A stretch of 64,000 nucleotides of DNA from Epiperipatus broadwayi (GCA_028023455.1 JAQFVV010012531.1:2606001-2670000); one strand, 5' to 3'. Shown: positions 52,173 through 64,000, counted from the first letter of the stretch. The notes: a model not told the origin generated them from the letters alone. Translations and numbers: made by a program.

Positions 52173-54051
52173 GATGATTTCACTTAGTCATTCCACAAGT
52201 ATATGGTTATAACTATGGTACACAGGTATAAGTCTACTTTATTGTGGGTTCACATACTTTCATACTGCTTGTGTACATGAGAAACCACTATCCATAATAT
52301 CAGTAATAAGGCTTCATCATTTATTGGTGTCTTATAATAAAATAGATATAACAAATCTATATATTGTTTTACAAGTCAAAGGTTAATTTGAAAAAAGAGA
52401 AACTTGTATTTGTTATCTTGGATAGTAACCCCTCATGACCAACTACATACATATATTTATATAATTATTGAGATTAGTGTGTACATTAAAATTGTGTCTA
52501 TAATCATTAATGTTTTAATGCAATATGATTTGCTATTCATCATTATCAAAAATATGACTTGATTACTTTTTGATATATTTATTGTATGAACTCTAAAATA
52601 GGTCTGAATAGATAACAAGTTATGCATGTGAATGAAATGGCTTAGGTTAGTGAACAGTCAAAGGTGTTATAAAAAATTAGATGCTGAAATAATTACATAT
52701 AAATATTTGTGGTTAATCAGTGATTTGATGTCATAAAAGGTCATAATCTAAGGCAGCCAACAAAAACATGTGGCTTCATTACTTGTTTAATTTTTATCAC
52801 AGAATTGATTGCAACAAATCTGTATGCTATATGACAAGTGGTGACTTAGTCATGAAATAAAACTAATTGTTTTGAGTAATAATTTTTTATAATCTTCACA
52901 ATATATACTTCCAAGATTTATAGGAACACCAATGATATGAGATCACAAAAGATCATTATCAACGACAAACAACTTTAATTCTTATTGGTTTGCCATCATA
53001 AAAATGATTATACATCAAATCTGTAAGATGTCTGAAAAAAGAAAGTCAAGCCTTTGAGTAAATTACTTTGAAAAGAAACATCTCATGACTTTCTATATAA
53101 ACAGAATCTATATAAAAGTTAATATATACTGTATACAGCTATATTGTAAGAGTATCAGTGACATGACAATATAAAATTTCACTACTCACTACAATCAGAA
53201 CATTCATCATTCATTTATTGAATATCATAAGAAATAATTATATAAAATTTATTATTTGAGATGTTTTGATGGGTGAATTCTTGATTTTAATTAGATATAA
53301 TGTTTTCATCTCTCATGTCAATAAGGATTGGTTTATATAAAAATAAGCTCTAAGCATTCATGTTACACTTATGCTTTTAAATTACTTATTGATGGAGGTG
53401 AGTGCATGTACATTTAATCTAATAGCACACGCGTGAAGATTAGTGTTCTTCCACAAGATCTAAAACTATCAGTAATTTGCATCCATGATAAATAACTATT
53501 CAAAATGACCAACTTAAAGATGCAGTTTTGTTGCATACTGCATTTTTATCATCAATAAATTTAAGTTCTTACAAACAGCCAGCTATTTTGGTTAATTGCA
53601 ATGAGTAGTGAGCCCACATGGATTTGTGACATGAATTCTTTTTAGATATTAAAGCACAAATTACTAATACATTTGTGCACCAAGTTTAACATGTATTTAT
53701 ACATAAATGTGAGAACATCAATTATTTCTGCCACAAATAATCACAATTTTATACAATAAACTCAAAAATACATGACTTCATTGTTTAAGTTTTTTATTAT
53801 AGGGTGATTACTTCAAATCTATAAAGTATCCAATAAGAGAGAAGCTATCCTTAAAATAGTGAAGTTTTGAATATGTGTTAATAGCCTTAAACTATGAATC
53901 TTTAAAGATTATATATAAATATACTGTGATGTTATTAGTGTGTGTATATACATATAGCACTACTTTTTCATAAACCATATTCTCCCACACATTAATATGA
54001 TAATAAAGCATATATTTCCACAATTGAATAAATTAGTGACAATGTTTTATG

Positions 54052-54272
54052 AAAACAGTAACAACTCTCTCCATACAGCAGTGCCACCCAGTACAAGCCA
54101 TAACAATCAATGGACTCAAGAAATTTTGTGCATTAATTAAATTCTTGTCTAATGCTTACTCATCCATTATTCCTAAACTAGTTTCTAGCTTGTGGCTTGC
54201 ATTGGGTGGCACTACTGTATGGAGAAAGTTGCTACTGTTTTTACAGCTTGTGTAAGTATAAAAAATGGTGAT
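54052..54272. mobile_element. Foldback relative inside the array, copy 2
   Basis: AACAGTAACAACTCTCTCC is mirrored by ATGGAGAAAGTTGCTACTGTT (near 54240). It corresponds to the 49.3 kb copy in sequence and in offset to the next core A (about 513 bases). It was most likely inserted once and copied with its unit. Confidence 0.75.
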
Positions 54273-54564
54273 CATATAATATTTTAATGGTTTATTATAT
54301 TATGACTTAAATTAGAAATATTATCATTATTTTTCCTTGTTGATTCTGTGGCATTACGTTGATAGTTATATTTTATTAGCATTGAAAGAATATACTTGTG
54401 CACCATAATATTCTCACTTCCACTCCATTTAATATAACTAAATAATAATTCCTTTGATATTATAATTTTGTTAAACAGGGTATCTTTTCCATTTGGCACA
54501 ATCGTAAGTTTATTATAGGTTATGCAGGAAGAGATTTGGATTTCCTCATACAATGCAATACAGA

Positions 54565-55385
54565 TGACCATTGCTGGTGACAGCCTGCCGATAATTTCTT
54601 TATATTTGTTAATACAATTCCTTTATTATTAGAAAAATACTGCAATATTTAAAGCTCTTACCATTTATACCTTTCTTAAACACTTTATCAATACTTTTAT
54701 TTATATCAAATTAACAGTTTCGACTGTCCTGCAATCATCATCAGAGCTATTTTCAATCCATTCTAAAGAGCTCTGATGATGACTGCATGACAGTTGAAAC
54801 TGTTAGTTTAATATAAATAAATATTATTGATAAAGTTGTAAAGAGCTCTGATGATGACTGCAGGACAGTCAAAACTGTTAGCTTGATATAAATAAAAGTA
54901 TTGATAAAGTGTTTAAGAAAGGTGTAAATAGTATGATATGTTAAAGTAGAAATCAATACATAGGAAAAGAAATAGAAAAATATTTAAAGCTACATCATAA
55001 AAAAATAAATCCTGACATAAAAACTTAGTACAGTAATAATCTTTTTATTGATCTCTGCTTGTTTAAATCTCTAAAACAATTTTTCCAAAGAATTTTATGA
55101 TATTTAAGGTTTAAAATATTCAGTACTTAAAAACAATTGAATATATTACAAAAAATACGAATTATTTGTATTTAGAAAGTATTTATAGGATGTTAGAAAA
55201 CTTAGTAATCAATTAAGCTGGGAAACAACAGTACTGACTTTAAAATATTGCTTTGACAATGGGATGTGATCAAAAAAGTGTATAACCAACATTGGTAGTA
55301 TTAGGATTATCTATTTTATGCTGCAGTAAGTGCAAAAAACTAATACTGCAGTTATACAGTGGCAAACTATCACCAGCAATGATCA
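54565..55385. repeat. Paired-core module 9, spacer interrupted
   Basis: Core A at 54565-54590 has the same CCTGCCG variant as module 7. Core B at 55360-55385 is consensus. The 769-base spacer is long because a foldback of about 270 bases (54662-54930) has inserted. Confidence 0.88.
54662..54930. mobile_element. Foldback insertion with hammerhead-like core motifs
   Basis: The left arm (54662-54749) is the reverse complement of the right arm (54844-54930). A third copy (about 54769-54843) lies between them in the same direction as the right arm, with a 75-base period. Each copy contains CTGATGATGA, a 5-bp stem around a 5-base loop, then GAAAC (AAAAC in the right copy). The stem bases differ between copies but still pair. 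The family is not identified. Confidence 0.7.
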
Positions 55386-56977
55386 GATGATTCCATTCAG
55401 TTATACAACACACACACACACATATATATATATATATGGCTGTATGGATGTGTGACTTCATTACATATTGGTGCTTTATCATAAAATAACTATAATAAAT
55501 CTGTAAGCTATATGACAAGTAATAGCTTAACATAAAAACATAAAAACCTTGGGATTCATGTATTTTAGATTGTAATTTCTCATGATTTTCTATATAAACA
55601 TATAATGTTGAGATTACTATGTACATTACATTATATCTGCAAATATCAATGACTTAATGAAATGAAATTTACTAATTAGTATAATCAAGAAAAAAATATT
55701 TATTTTTTTCAGTTATTGTATAAATTCTAAAAATTGTCTGAAAATAGAACAAGTTATACATAAGAATGAAATTCCTTAAACAGTGAACAGTCAAGATGTT
55801 ATAAAAGGTAGATAGTGAAATTATTACACATAAATATCCATGGTTAATCACTGACTTAGTGCCATGAAAGAGCATTATCTAAGGTACCAATACAAAGCCA
55901 TGGTTTCAATAGTTGAATTTTTTTCATAGAATTGATTGCAACAAATCTGCAGGTTATTTGATGTAGCCAATTAGTCATGAAACAGAGTTAGTTGACAGGA
56001 TAGTGATTTATCTTCCTCCCAATATTTGTGTAAACAACAGTAACATGTGACTACAAAAGAATTATGCACAAGCAAAGTAACTTAAAAGCCTAACTTCATT
56101 CCTAGTTGTTTTCTCATCATGATTATATTAAATTTATCAAATTTCAGAAAGCAGAAGCCATCTATTTGAATTAATTATTTTGAATAATAAACTCACATCC
56201 ATATAAATAATTATTAAAATTAATAGATCTGGGGGGTGGTATAAACAATAGTGACATAATATTATAGAAGTTCATTATTTATTATAATCAGAGCATTCAT
56301 TATTCATTTACTGTTTATCATAGAAATTAATTATATTAATATTTTACTAATTGTTTTGATTGGTAAGTTTTATGATTTTATGATAATAGTATAATGCTTA
56401 ACATTTCAAATATATGTATAATCACTAATTTAAATATTACTGACTACTATTCAAGACAACTAATGCCAAGATACAGCCTTATTAATTTTGCATTTTAATC
56501 ATAAAGTATACTTTGTCTTAAAAAAGCCATTTATTTTAGTTAATTTCCTTGAATAGTGAGTCCACATGAATTTGTAATGTACATATTAAGATTTAATCAC
56601 AAATTGCATACAGATGACTATCAAACTTACGGTGTAAATTTTTGTGTTTATATATAGACTTCAATGAATTAGAAGTATCATAATTTTTCTTCATTATTGA
56701 TTCTGTGACATTGTATTGATGTTTACGATAATATTCCTATTTTATCTACTTCACAGTATAATTACTGCTATAAAATAGGTATAAAGGAAATTCTACTTGT
56801 AGACTATCATCCTTTCTTATTTCTGGACTTTAATGTAACTGGTATACTTTTTCTATTATTATTTGGAAACTTCATATTATGACTTAAGATCCCCCCCCCC
56901 CGATGGCAGTATTTGTATTAATATTAAAATGTGATATTTATAAAAAGGATAGGTTTATTGAGATCATGCAACACAGA

Positions 56978-57454
56978 TGACCATTGCTGGTAACAGCTTG
57001 CCAATATTTTTTTATATTTGTTAATACAATTTCCTTATAATTAAAAAAATACTGCAACATTTAAAGATACACCATAGAAAATAAACCCTGACATCAACAA
57101 CTCATTCTTTTTATTGTTTTTTATTTGTTTAAATTTAAAACAATTATTTCAAAGCAGTATCATATCTGTATTTTAAAATAGTCAATTCTTAAAAATAAAT
57201 GAATATATTTTAAAAAAGTAATATATTAGAAAACCTAGTAAATAATTAAAATGAAAACAGTGTTACTGACTTCAAAAAGTGACTTTGATAATAAATTGTG
57301 ATCAAAAAGACACATGGCCAAATATTGGTAGTATCTGGGTTTGTTATTCTATGATTCAATTTTAAATGTTTTTTTTTTTAATTTACAAGGTGACTCAAAA
57401 TCCAAAAAGTTAAACTGCAGTTAGACAGTGGCAAACTATCACCGGCAATAATCA
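56978..57454. repeat. Paired-core module 10
   Basis: Core A at 56978-57003 has one change (GGTAACAG). Core B at 57429-57454 has two (ACCGGCAATAATC). The spacer is 425 bases. Confidence 0.85.
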
Positions 57455-59514
57455 AATGATTCCACTTATTCATACCACACACCCATATCGTATATAATTA
57501 TGCCTGTGTGAACACATTAATTTTGGTACAGCCCGAACCCATAAGAGATCACTGTTTATGACATTTATTATTACAGTTTCATTATGTATTGTTGTCCTAT
57601 CAAAAAGTAAATATAGGAAATGTATTTGCTGTTTGATAAGTGATAAGTTCATTTCAAATTGAGAAGTCCTGCATTTCAGTTATCTTGGATAATACTCTTC
57701 CATAATCTTCTATATATTAGTGAGTTTAATGTGTCCTGTGCCTGCAAATATTAGTGACTTAATGAAATGAGATTTACTATTTGGCATTATCAAGAATAAG
57801 ATTTGATTGACTTTTTTTTTATTTCTTATTCTAAAAGTTATCTCAAAACAGAACAAATTAGCATATGAATAAAATGCTTAAAAATAAACCATCACAATAT
57901 TATAAATGTTTAGTACACATAAGTATTTACATTTTAATCATTAACTTGGTCACATAATCCTATTATCCAATATACCTAACTCAAAGTATTGGCTTCATTA
58001 CTTATTAATTTTCATCACACAGTTGCTTGTAATAAATACATATCTGATAAAAGGTCAAGTGGTCATGAAAGAGTGAAATATATTGAATTAATTGATTTGA
58101 ACAATGGTTTCTCATGACTTCAATACAAAGATATATATATTTTCAAGATTTGCATAAACATCAATGACATGAGACCACAAAGATCACCATTTAAAAGATT
58201 TGTGTGAATAATGAAATGAGATCATAAGAAATCATCATTCAAAACTGATAACTTAAAGACCAACTTCAGATTTTTCATTAGTATCAAATTTATAAAATAT
58301 CTGAAAACAAAAGCTATGCATTTGGGTTAATTTTTTTGAATAGTAATCTCTTATGGCTTTATCTATGTATACTACATACATTAAAATTAATAGATAATGT
58401 ATATACATTTTTATGTGTATGAACACCGTTGATATGAAGTTATTACTCATTACAGCCAGAGAATTCATTATTCATTTATAATTTATTATAGGAATATATT
58501 ATTATATTTTATTATTTTAGATTGTTTACTAAATGAGCTTCATAATTTTATGACAGTATATAGATATAATAATTTGACATTCCAAATATGTCACATTACA
58601 TATAGAGATAGCAATCCATGATTTGAATCCATAAAAAATCATCCAAGGCAATCATAGTAAAGGCATGACTTTATTATATTTTGGCTTCTCATCATTATAT
58701 TAAATCTAAATTGTGTTACAAGAAGTCAGTTACATTTCAATCATAGAAGCATTATATTTTCAGAGCCCACATAGATTTGTAACAAATACTTTATACATAT
58801 TAAGTTCTTTGAAACACAGATTGGTAGCATTTATTTGTATGTGTGTGTCTTAACAGTGATTTCAGCCACAAATCACCACAATCTCAAACAATAAACTAAA
58901 AGTCATTGTTTCATTGCTTAATTTTTCATGACTGCTGATTTCTTCAAATTTATAAAATGTTTTATAAGAGAGAAGTTAGGCTTAAAACAGAAGTTTTAAA
59001 TTTAATTGTCTGAAATAGTGAACTCTTTAGAGCTTATGCTTAAATATATATTGAGGTGAAGCTATATAAATGTGTATATACATACAACACTAGTTTTTCA
59101 TAAACTATTAAGATGGATGATAAGGCATATGATATGGATTTATTGCTTCTTAAAATGTGTCCACATCATACTTTGTCAATGACTTTCTGTTGATTAGACA
59201 AATTATGGAGTTAATTTGTTCACAATATTTTACAGTAGAGCTTGAAGTATCTTGATTTTTCTTTATTATTAATCCTGTGCATGCTTCTTGTTGCAATTAC
59301 CAATTATAAAATCTGAAAGTCTGTCATTCTTACTTCTATTCTGATTCAATGTAATACCATAGTACTTTCTCAAAAATTTTAATTTGGTTAATGTACTTTT
59401 CCATTTTGGTTCATTCTTAAACTTCTCTATAAACTGTGGGATAATCTTTTTTGACATTAATATTGACATATATGTTTATCAAGAAGACATGTCGCCTGGG
59501 ATCACATGACATAG

Positions 59515-60061
59515 ATACCATTATTGGTGACAGCCTGCCATATTTTATACACAGTAATGCAATTTCTAGTTTCTTATATTAGAAATATATTACAGTTGTT
59601 TAGAACTACATAATAGAATAATTCTTAACATTGTTGAACCATAAAGATTTCCTATTATGCATTTATATATATATTTAAAAAGTAATTCAGTACAATTATT
59701 TCCTGTTTTTTAAAAAATATTCAAAAGCCTAAATTTGTAATACTCATCATTCCTAATATCAATATTTAAAAATAAATCAATATAATTTAAAAAATAATGT
59801 CTATTGTTTTTAGAAAATATTTATAGACTATTAGAAAGTTAAGTAATTAAGCTTAAAATCAGCTTTAATTACTCTAAAAAGTCATTTTTGTAATGGATTG
59901 TGATCAAGTGGAAAAAGGCATATCATTCTTAGTATTATGAAAATTTAGCAGTTTATAAATGAAATTTTAAATGTTAGATTTCATTAATTTACACTGCAGT
60001 TCAAAATATAAGAATGTTAAGCTGCAGTTAGTAATTGGCAAACTATCACCAGCAATGATCA
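59515..60061. repeat. Paired-core module 11, decayed core A
   Basis: Core A at 59515-59540 has five changes, including ATACCATTATTGG. Core B at 60036-60061 is still consensus. The spacer is 495 bases. The unequal decay shows the two arms do not always change together. Confidence 0.82.
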
Positions 60062-60996
60062 GATGATTCCATTTAATCAAACAATGCACATGCATAATTA
60101 TATTTGTGAAAGTGTACATGTGCACACATTTTAGTTTAACTTGAAACCATGAGAGGTTACTATCCAAGACAACTGCTATGACTTCACTATTTATTAGATG
60201 CCTATTATAGAATAAATTTAGCAAATCTATCCAAAACAGGAAAAAAAACATGAATTTGCATTATCTTGGATAGTAAAGACTCTCATGACTTTATATATAA
60301 GCATGTATTATTGAGATTAGTGTGTACACGTAAACATCAATGGCTATTATAGATTATTCAGCATTTGATTTCATAAAAGGATTTTAAAAAGTATCCAAAA
60401 AAGAATAAGTCATGTATTTGAGTGAATTTGTTTAAATAGTGAGTCTTTTCAGCGTTATAAATGGGTAGATGTTGAAATTATTACACATAATTATTTTGTG
60501 TAACCATCAGTGACTTAAAGTGATGAGAAATTGATATCCAGGACACACCAATGAAAGCCATATCTTCATTACTTGTTTAATTCTCATTATAGAATTTACT
60601 GCAGAAAATCCATGTAGTGTTTTGTAAGTGGTCAATTGATCATTAAACACAGAAGCCATGCATTTGGGTTGATTTGGATAGCAATTTACGATCTTCTATA
60701 TAAATATATACCATCAAAATTTGGGAAAGTAGTATATATGTGACAGTAAACATTTGCATAATGCTATAAAAGATTACTGACAAAAACAATAGCTTAAATT
60801 CCAGTTTCATTACTCATTGCTTTTTCATTGCAAAAGTGATTATATCTTGCATTTGAGTTAAATGCCTTCTTTTTATAAGAATAACATGCATATATAAAGT
60901 ACAATTTATATAAATATTAGTATATTATTTATATATATGTATGGAAAGTAATACTTATGAAAACATATGAGTTTTCTGGAAATGCGTGAGAACAAA

Positions 60997-61468
60997 TGAC
61001 CATTGCTGGTGACAGCTTGCCGATATTTTATACTTTTGATACTTTGAAATGTATTGCAATATTTACTGCCACATGACAGGGCTAAAAACCCTGATATCTC
61101 TGAGCAGCAAAGTAGTGGTCTAAACATATGGTTAGATAATTTAGTAGTACTACCAGTGTTTTTGTTTAAGTTGCAAAATATTATTTCAAAGCCTTTATTG
61201 TATTATATTTTATAATTTAAATATTTGAAAGTAAATCAATATATTAAAAAAAAAAATGTCTACAGTATTTAGATAATATTTGTAAAATCTTTTAAAAAAC
61301 ATACTGAAACTGAAAAATCACTTTGATAATAGATTTTGAATAAATGATAAGAACACAATATATTATTTATTTTAAGATGCAGTTTTAAATATTAGATTTC
61401 ATTATTTCTCAAAATATAAAAAGATAAACTGCAATTAGTCATTGGCAAACTATCACCAGCAATGATCA
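60997..61468. repeat. Paired-core module 12
   Basis: Core A at 60997-61022 differs only at its last base (G). Core B at 61443-61468 is consensus. The spacer is 420 bases. A TG/CG microsatellite (about 61506-61528) follows core B. Confidence 0.88.
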
Positions 61469-63581
61469 AATAATTCTACTTAGCCACATGACACATGCAC
61501 ATTTTGTGCGTGTGTGTGTGCGCGCGCGTATATAATTGTTATGACTCGAAGTCATCAGACATCACTATCAAAATGATAAAAAGTGTGATTACATTACTTA
61601 TTAATATTTTATCATAAAATAATTGCAACAATTGCATATAATGTCTGATAAACGATCTATTTTAAAACAGAAACTATTCTTTGAACAATGATCTTTCATG
61701 ACCTTCTATATAAATCTTTTACATGCAGATTAAGTGCAGTGTTTATACATGTGTGTTAACATCAATGATTTGAGACCACATAAGTACTATTTGAGATAAT
61801 CAAAGGTGTGACTTTACTTACTTGATTTTAATTAATGAAGTGTAAAAGTACTCTAAAAAAAAAAACCTCATATGAATAATTTTTATACTGCATATACAAT
61901 AAGCCATCACTAGCCTTATAAAAATATAGGTGCTGAAATTAATACATATAGATATTTGAGAGATTACTATCTAGCACAACTATCTCAGAACTATGATTTT
62001 ATAACTTATTTGTTTGTCACCATAGAATTGATATCAACAAATCATATGATGTCTAACAAGATGTCAGTTTTTAAATAGATAAGCCCATATATTTGAATTA
62101 AATGACTTGGACAGTAAACTCTTATGACCATCTATATAAATTGGTATATACAATGGAAATGCATCTGGCAACACCAATGACATAAGGCCATAATGAGTCA
62201 CTGTCCAGCAAGACCATTGCAATCACATCTTTAATCATTTGTTGGCTTTTCATTATAGAATTCTTTGTAATAAATCTATTTGGAATCTGAAAAGCAATTT
62301 TTCATCACCTTCCTTATTATATTTCCTATTGAAATTAAAGTGCATATATATATATATCTGTAAACATCGTGATATGAGGCTACAAGAAATCACTATCCAA
62401 GACAATCTATTTAAAGATCTAACTTTTTCATTATATTAAGTGATTATATCAAATTCATAAAATGCCTTAAAACAGAAGTGATACATTTGAGTTTATTATC
62501 TTACATAATAATTGTTCATAACCTCTATAAATAATATATATAAATATTAAGTTTAATCTGTGTGTATGTATATATAAACTTACACAATGTTTCATATAAA
62601 TAGTATATGGTGATTGGAGTCTACGAGAGATTACTATCCAAAACAACCAATTCAAAGGCAAGACTTCATTATTTGTCAATTTTTCATTGTTAAATTCAAT
62701 TAATGCATTTATTCAATTGCCTTGAATAGTGAGCCCTCACAGATTTATAATATGAATAATTTATAAATAACAAGATTAAATTACATGCCATAGTCTATAT
62801 AAAGTTTAGCACATATATGTGCATGTGTGAATACCAGTGATGAGCATAAAAGATCATTATCCAACAATAAACTCAAAGACATCATGGCTTCATTATTTAA
62901 TTTTTTGATATAGACCTATTAATTTAAATCTATAAACTGTCTGATAAGAGATCAATCAAAAACTTTGTTTTTGAGTTAATTGGTTCAAATAATGAACTCT
63001 TTCAACCATATATATAAATAACGAATGAGATTAGTCTATATGGATGTGCATACATATATGTAACATAAATTTTTCAAAAATACTATTTTCTCCCATAAAA
63101 TTACCTGTTTTAGTATATAAGATGAAGATAAGATATTTTCAGATTTGTAATTGGTTTTCAATGTGTGTCCATAATGCATTTCATTACTGATCTTCTGTTG
63201 ATTAGACAAATTGTGGGTTAATTAATTCCGTTTCTTTGAATAAGAATATGAAGTATTTAAGAATCTTTCTTTTGTTGTTGATCCTCTATGCTTGGGTTGA
63301 TGGCTGTTTTATCTCTTCTTACTGCAATTAATTAGAAAATCTGCATGAAGAAAAATCCATTCACATAGGTTGTTGTCCTTATTTCCATTCTGTTTTAAAC
63401 ATAATCTGATAAAAATTTCTCAGCTGCTTAATTTGGCATTGAAGATTAATCAGCTTTTCCATTTTGTTTCATTCTTAAGATTCTCTACAGATGAATTTTT
63501 TTTTCAGATGTCAGTCTTGATATATTAGTTTTGGAAAGTGATGATTATGATGAGATATAACTTTCCTTAATCATACACTAA

Positions 63582-63607
63582 TGACCATTGCTAGTAACAT
63601 CTTGTCC
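63582..63607 (+). repeat. Core A of module 13, partner beyond the window
   Basis: Five changes from the commonest core A (CTAGTAACATCTTGTCC). Its spacer continues to the window end, so core B should lie within about the next 100 bases. The decay may mean the right edge of the array is close. Confidence 0.75.
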
Positions 63608-64000
63608 ATACTTAAACAATTCCTAATACATTTTCTTCTAGAATTTTGTACTCAGTAGTTTACAACATTTAGAACTACATTATAAAGAAACAACTCTGAC
63701 ATCAGCAAACCGCAAAGTGATCTTAACACACAGTTAGATACATTTATATACTTTTTAAAACAATAATTCATTACAATTACATCCTGTTTGTGTTAAAGTC
63801 TAAAACATTTATTTCAAACCCTTTATTATATCTACATTTTATAAATTTTCCATGTTTAAAAATAAATGATTATTTCAAAAAAAGAATGTCTATTGTATTT
63901 AGAAAAAATTTGTAGAATGTTTGAAAAATCAAATAATTAATTATGTTTGAATGTGTTTTTTTAATGCAAAACAATTTTAAAACATATATTTAGAGTTTAT

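Larger units (their letters stand above)
34170..64000. repeat. Megasatellite array with paired conserved inverted cores
   Basis: From about 34.17 kb to the window end the same composite unit recurs. Core A to core A distances are mostly 2.4-2.8 kb, with short units of 1.1, 1.5, 1.7 and 2.0 kb. In order, a full unit holds core A (TGACCATTGCTGGTGACAGC then TTGCCA), a 330-510 base spacer, core B (its imperfect reverse complement), then a run of diverged 200-350 base monomers. These share phrases such as GATCACTATCCAAGACAA, CATAGAATTGATTGCAACAA and CATGACTTTCTATATAAA. The unit ends with a stretch carrying TTTTCCATTTTGGTTCATTC upstream of the next core A. Cores are far better conserved than the rest. 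No frame persists across units, so the array is noncoding. The right boundary is not reached. Confidence 0.9.

Noticed and set aside
36313-61468. Cores as terminal inverted repeats of a MITE
   Set aside because: Similarity between units continues without break on both sides of the pair, and there are no target-site duplications. A MITE ancestry of the unit remains possible.
37950-63510. Possible 3' splice site (TTTTTTCCAG) about 80 bases upstream of core A
   Set aside because: Present near 37960, 47210, 51675 and 63500 but lost in many other units, with no conserved 5' splice site after the core. T-rich units produce such strings by chance.
34370-63607. Core as a conserved peptide (MTIAGDSLP from core A, IIAGDSLP from the reverse of core B)
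   Set aside because: The frame is not extended consistently between units, stops follow at different distances, and the two forms lie on opposite strands. Nucleotide-level conservation, not codon pattern, is seen.
1-64000. CRISPR array, operons or prokaryotic genes
   Set aside because: The repeats are far too long and diverged for CRISPR, no cas-like proteins are present, and the window has the character of animal noncoding DNA.

Overview
The window looks like intergenic or intronic DNA from an invertebrate animal. It is very AT-rich, full of short interspersed and foldback repeats, and has no convincing host protein-coding gene, tRNA, rRNA, operon or CRISPR array. tRNA-derived SINE heads, an APE-type non-LTR retrotransposon fragment, many MITE-like foldbacks and TG/TA microsatellites fit a lophotrochozoan. 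A cephalopod mollusc is my best guess, but that is inference and no host gene is present to confirm it.

Layout, left part (1-34 kb): scattered mobile-element debris. The main items are a nested foldback element at 1.85-2.95 kb; a diverged repeat present in opposite orientations at 5.9 and 11.7 kb; an exact 203-bp tandem duplication at 7.43-7.83 kb; a palindromic cluster around 9.6 kb; small relatives of the first foldback at 13.1, 49.3 and 54.1 kb; foldbacks at 17.3-17.8 and 20.7-21.0 kb; a 464-bp tandem duplication at 18.0-18.9 kb; several weak SINE-like tRNA heads; a 5'-truncated, mutated non-LTR retrotransposon on the minus strand at about 28.85-32.0 kb (endonuclease, reverse transcriptase and C-terminal zinc knuckle remnants); and a nearly perfect 31-bp-stem hairpin at 33.4 kb made from a tRNA-like SINE head.

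Right part (about 34.17 kb to the window end): one huge tandem array. The typical unit is 2.4-2.6 kb (range 1.1-2.8 kb when the N gap is discounted), itself built largely from diverged monomers of roughly 200-350 bp. Each unit carries one conserved pair of 26-base cores in inverted orientation, core A then core B, usually 330-510 bases apart. Core B is identical in 9 of 13 copies, while the surrounding unit is clearly diverged. The three fixed differences between the two arms are all C in A versus T in the reverse complement of B. The arms therefore pair with three G-U wobbles and no mismatch in a minus-strand RNA, but with three A-C mismatches in a plus-strand RNA. This conserved paired-core megasatellite is the most unusual thing in the window and my candidate for an undescribed system (an array of long-loop hairpin RNAs or paired protein-binding sites).

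The array contains a likely two-unit duplication (47.3-51.8 and 51.8-57.0 kb), later insertions (a SINE head at 41.4 kb, a hairpin at 44.1 kb, foldbacks at 49.3, 54.1 and 54.7 kb), and a placeholder gap of exactly 500 N whose two edges both lie at core A. All calls were made by eye; divergence values and boundaries are approximate.
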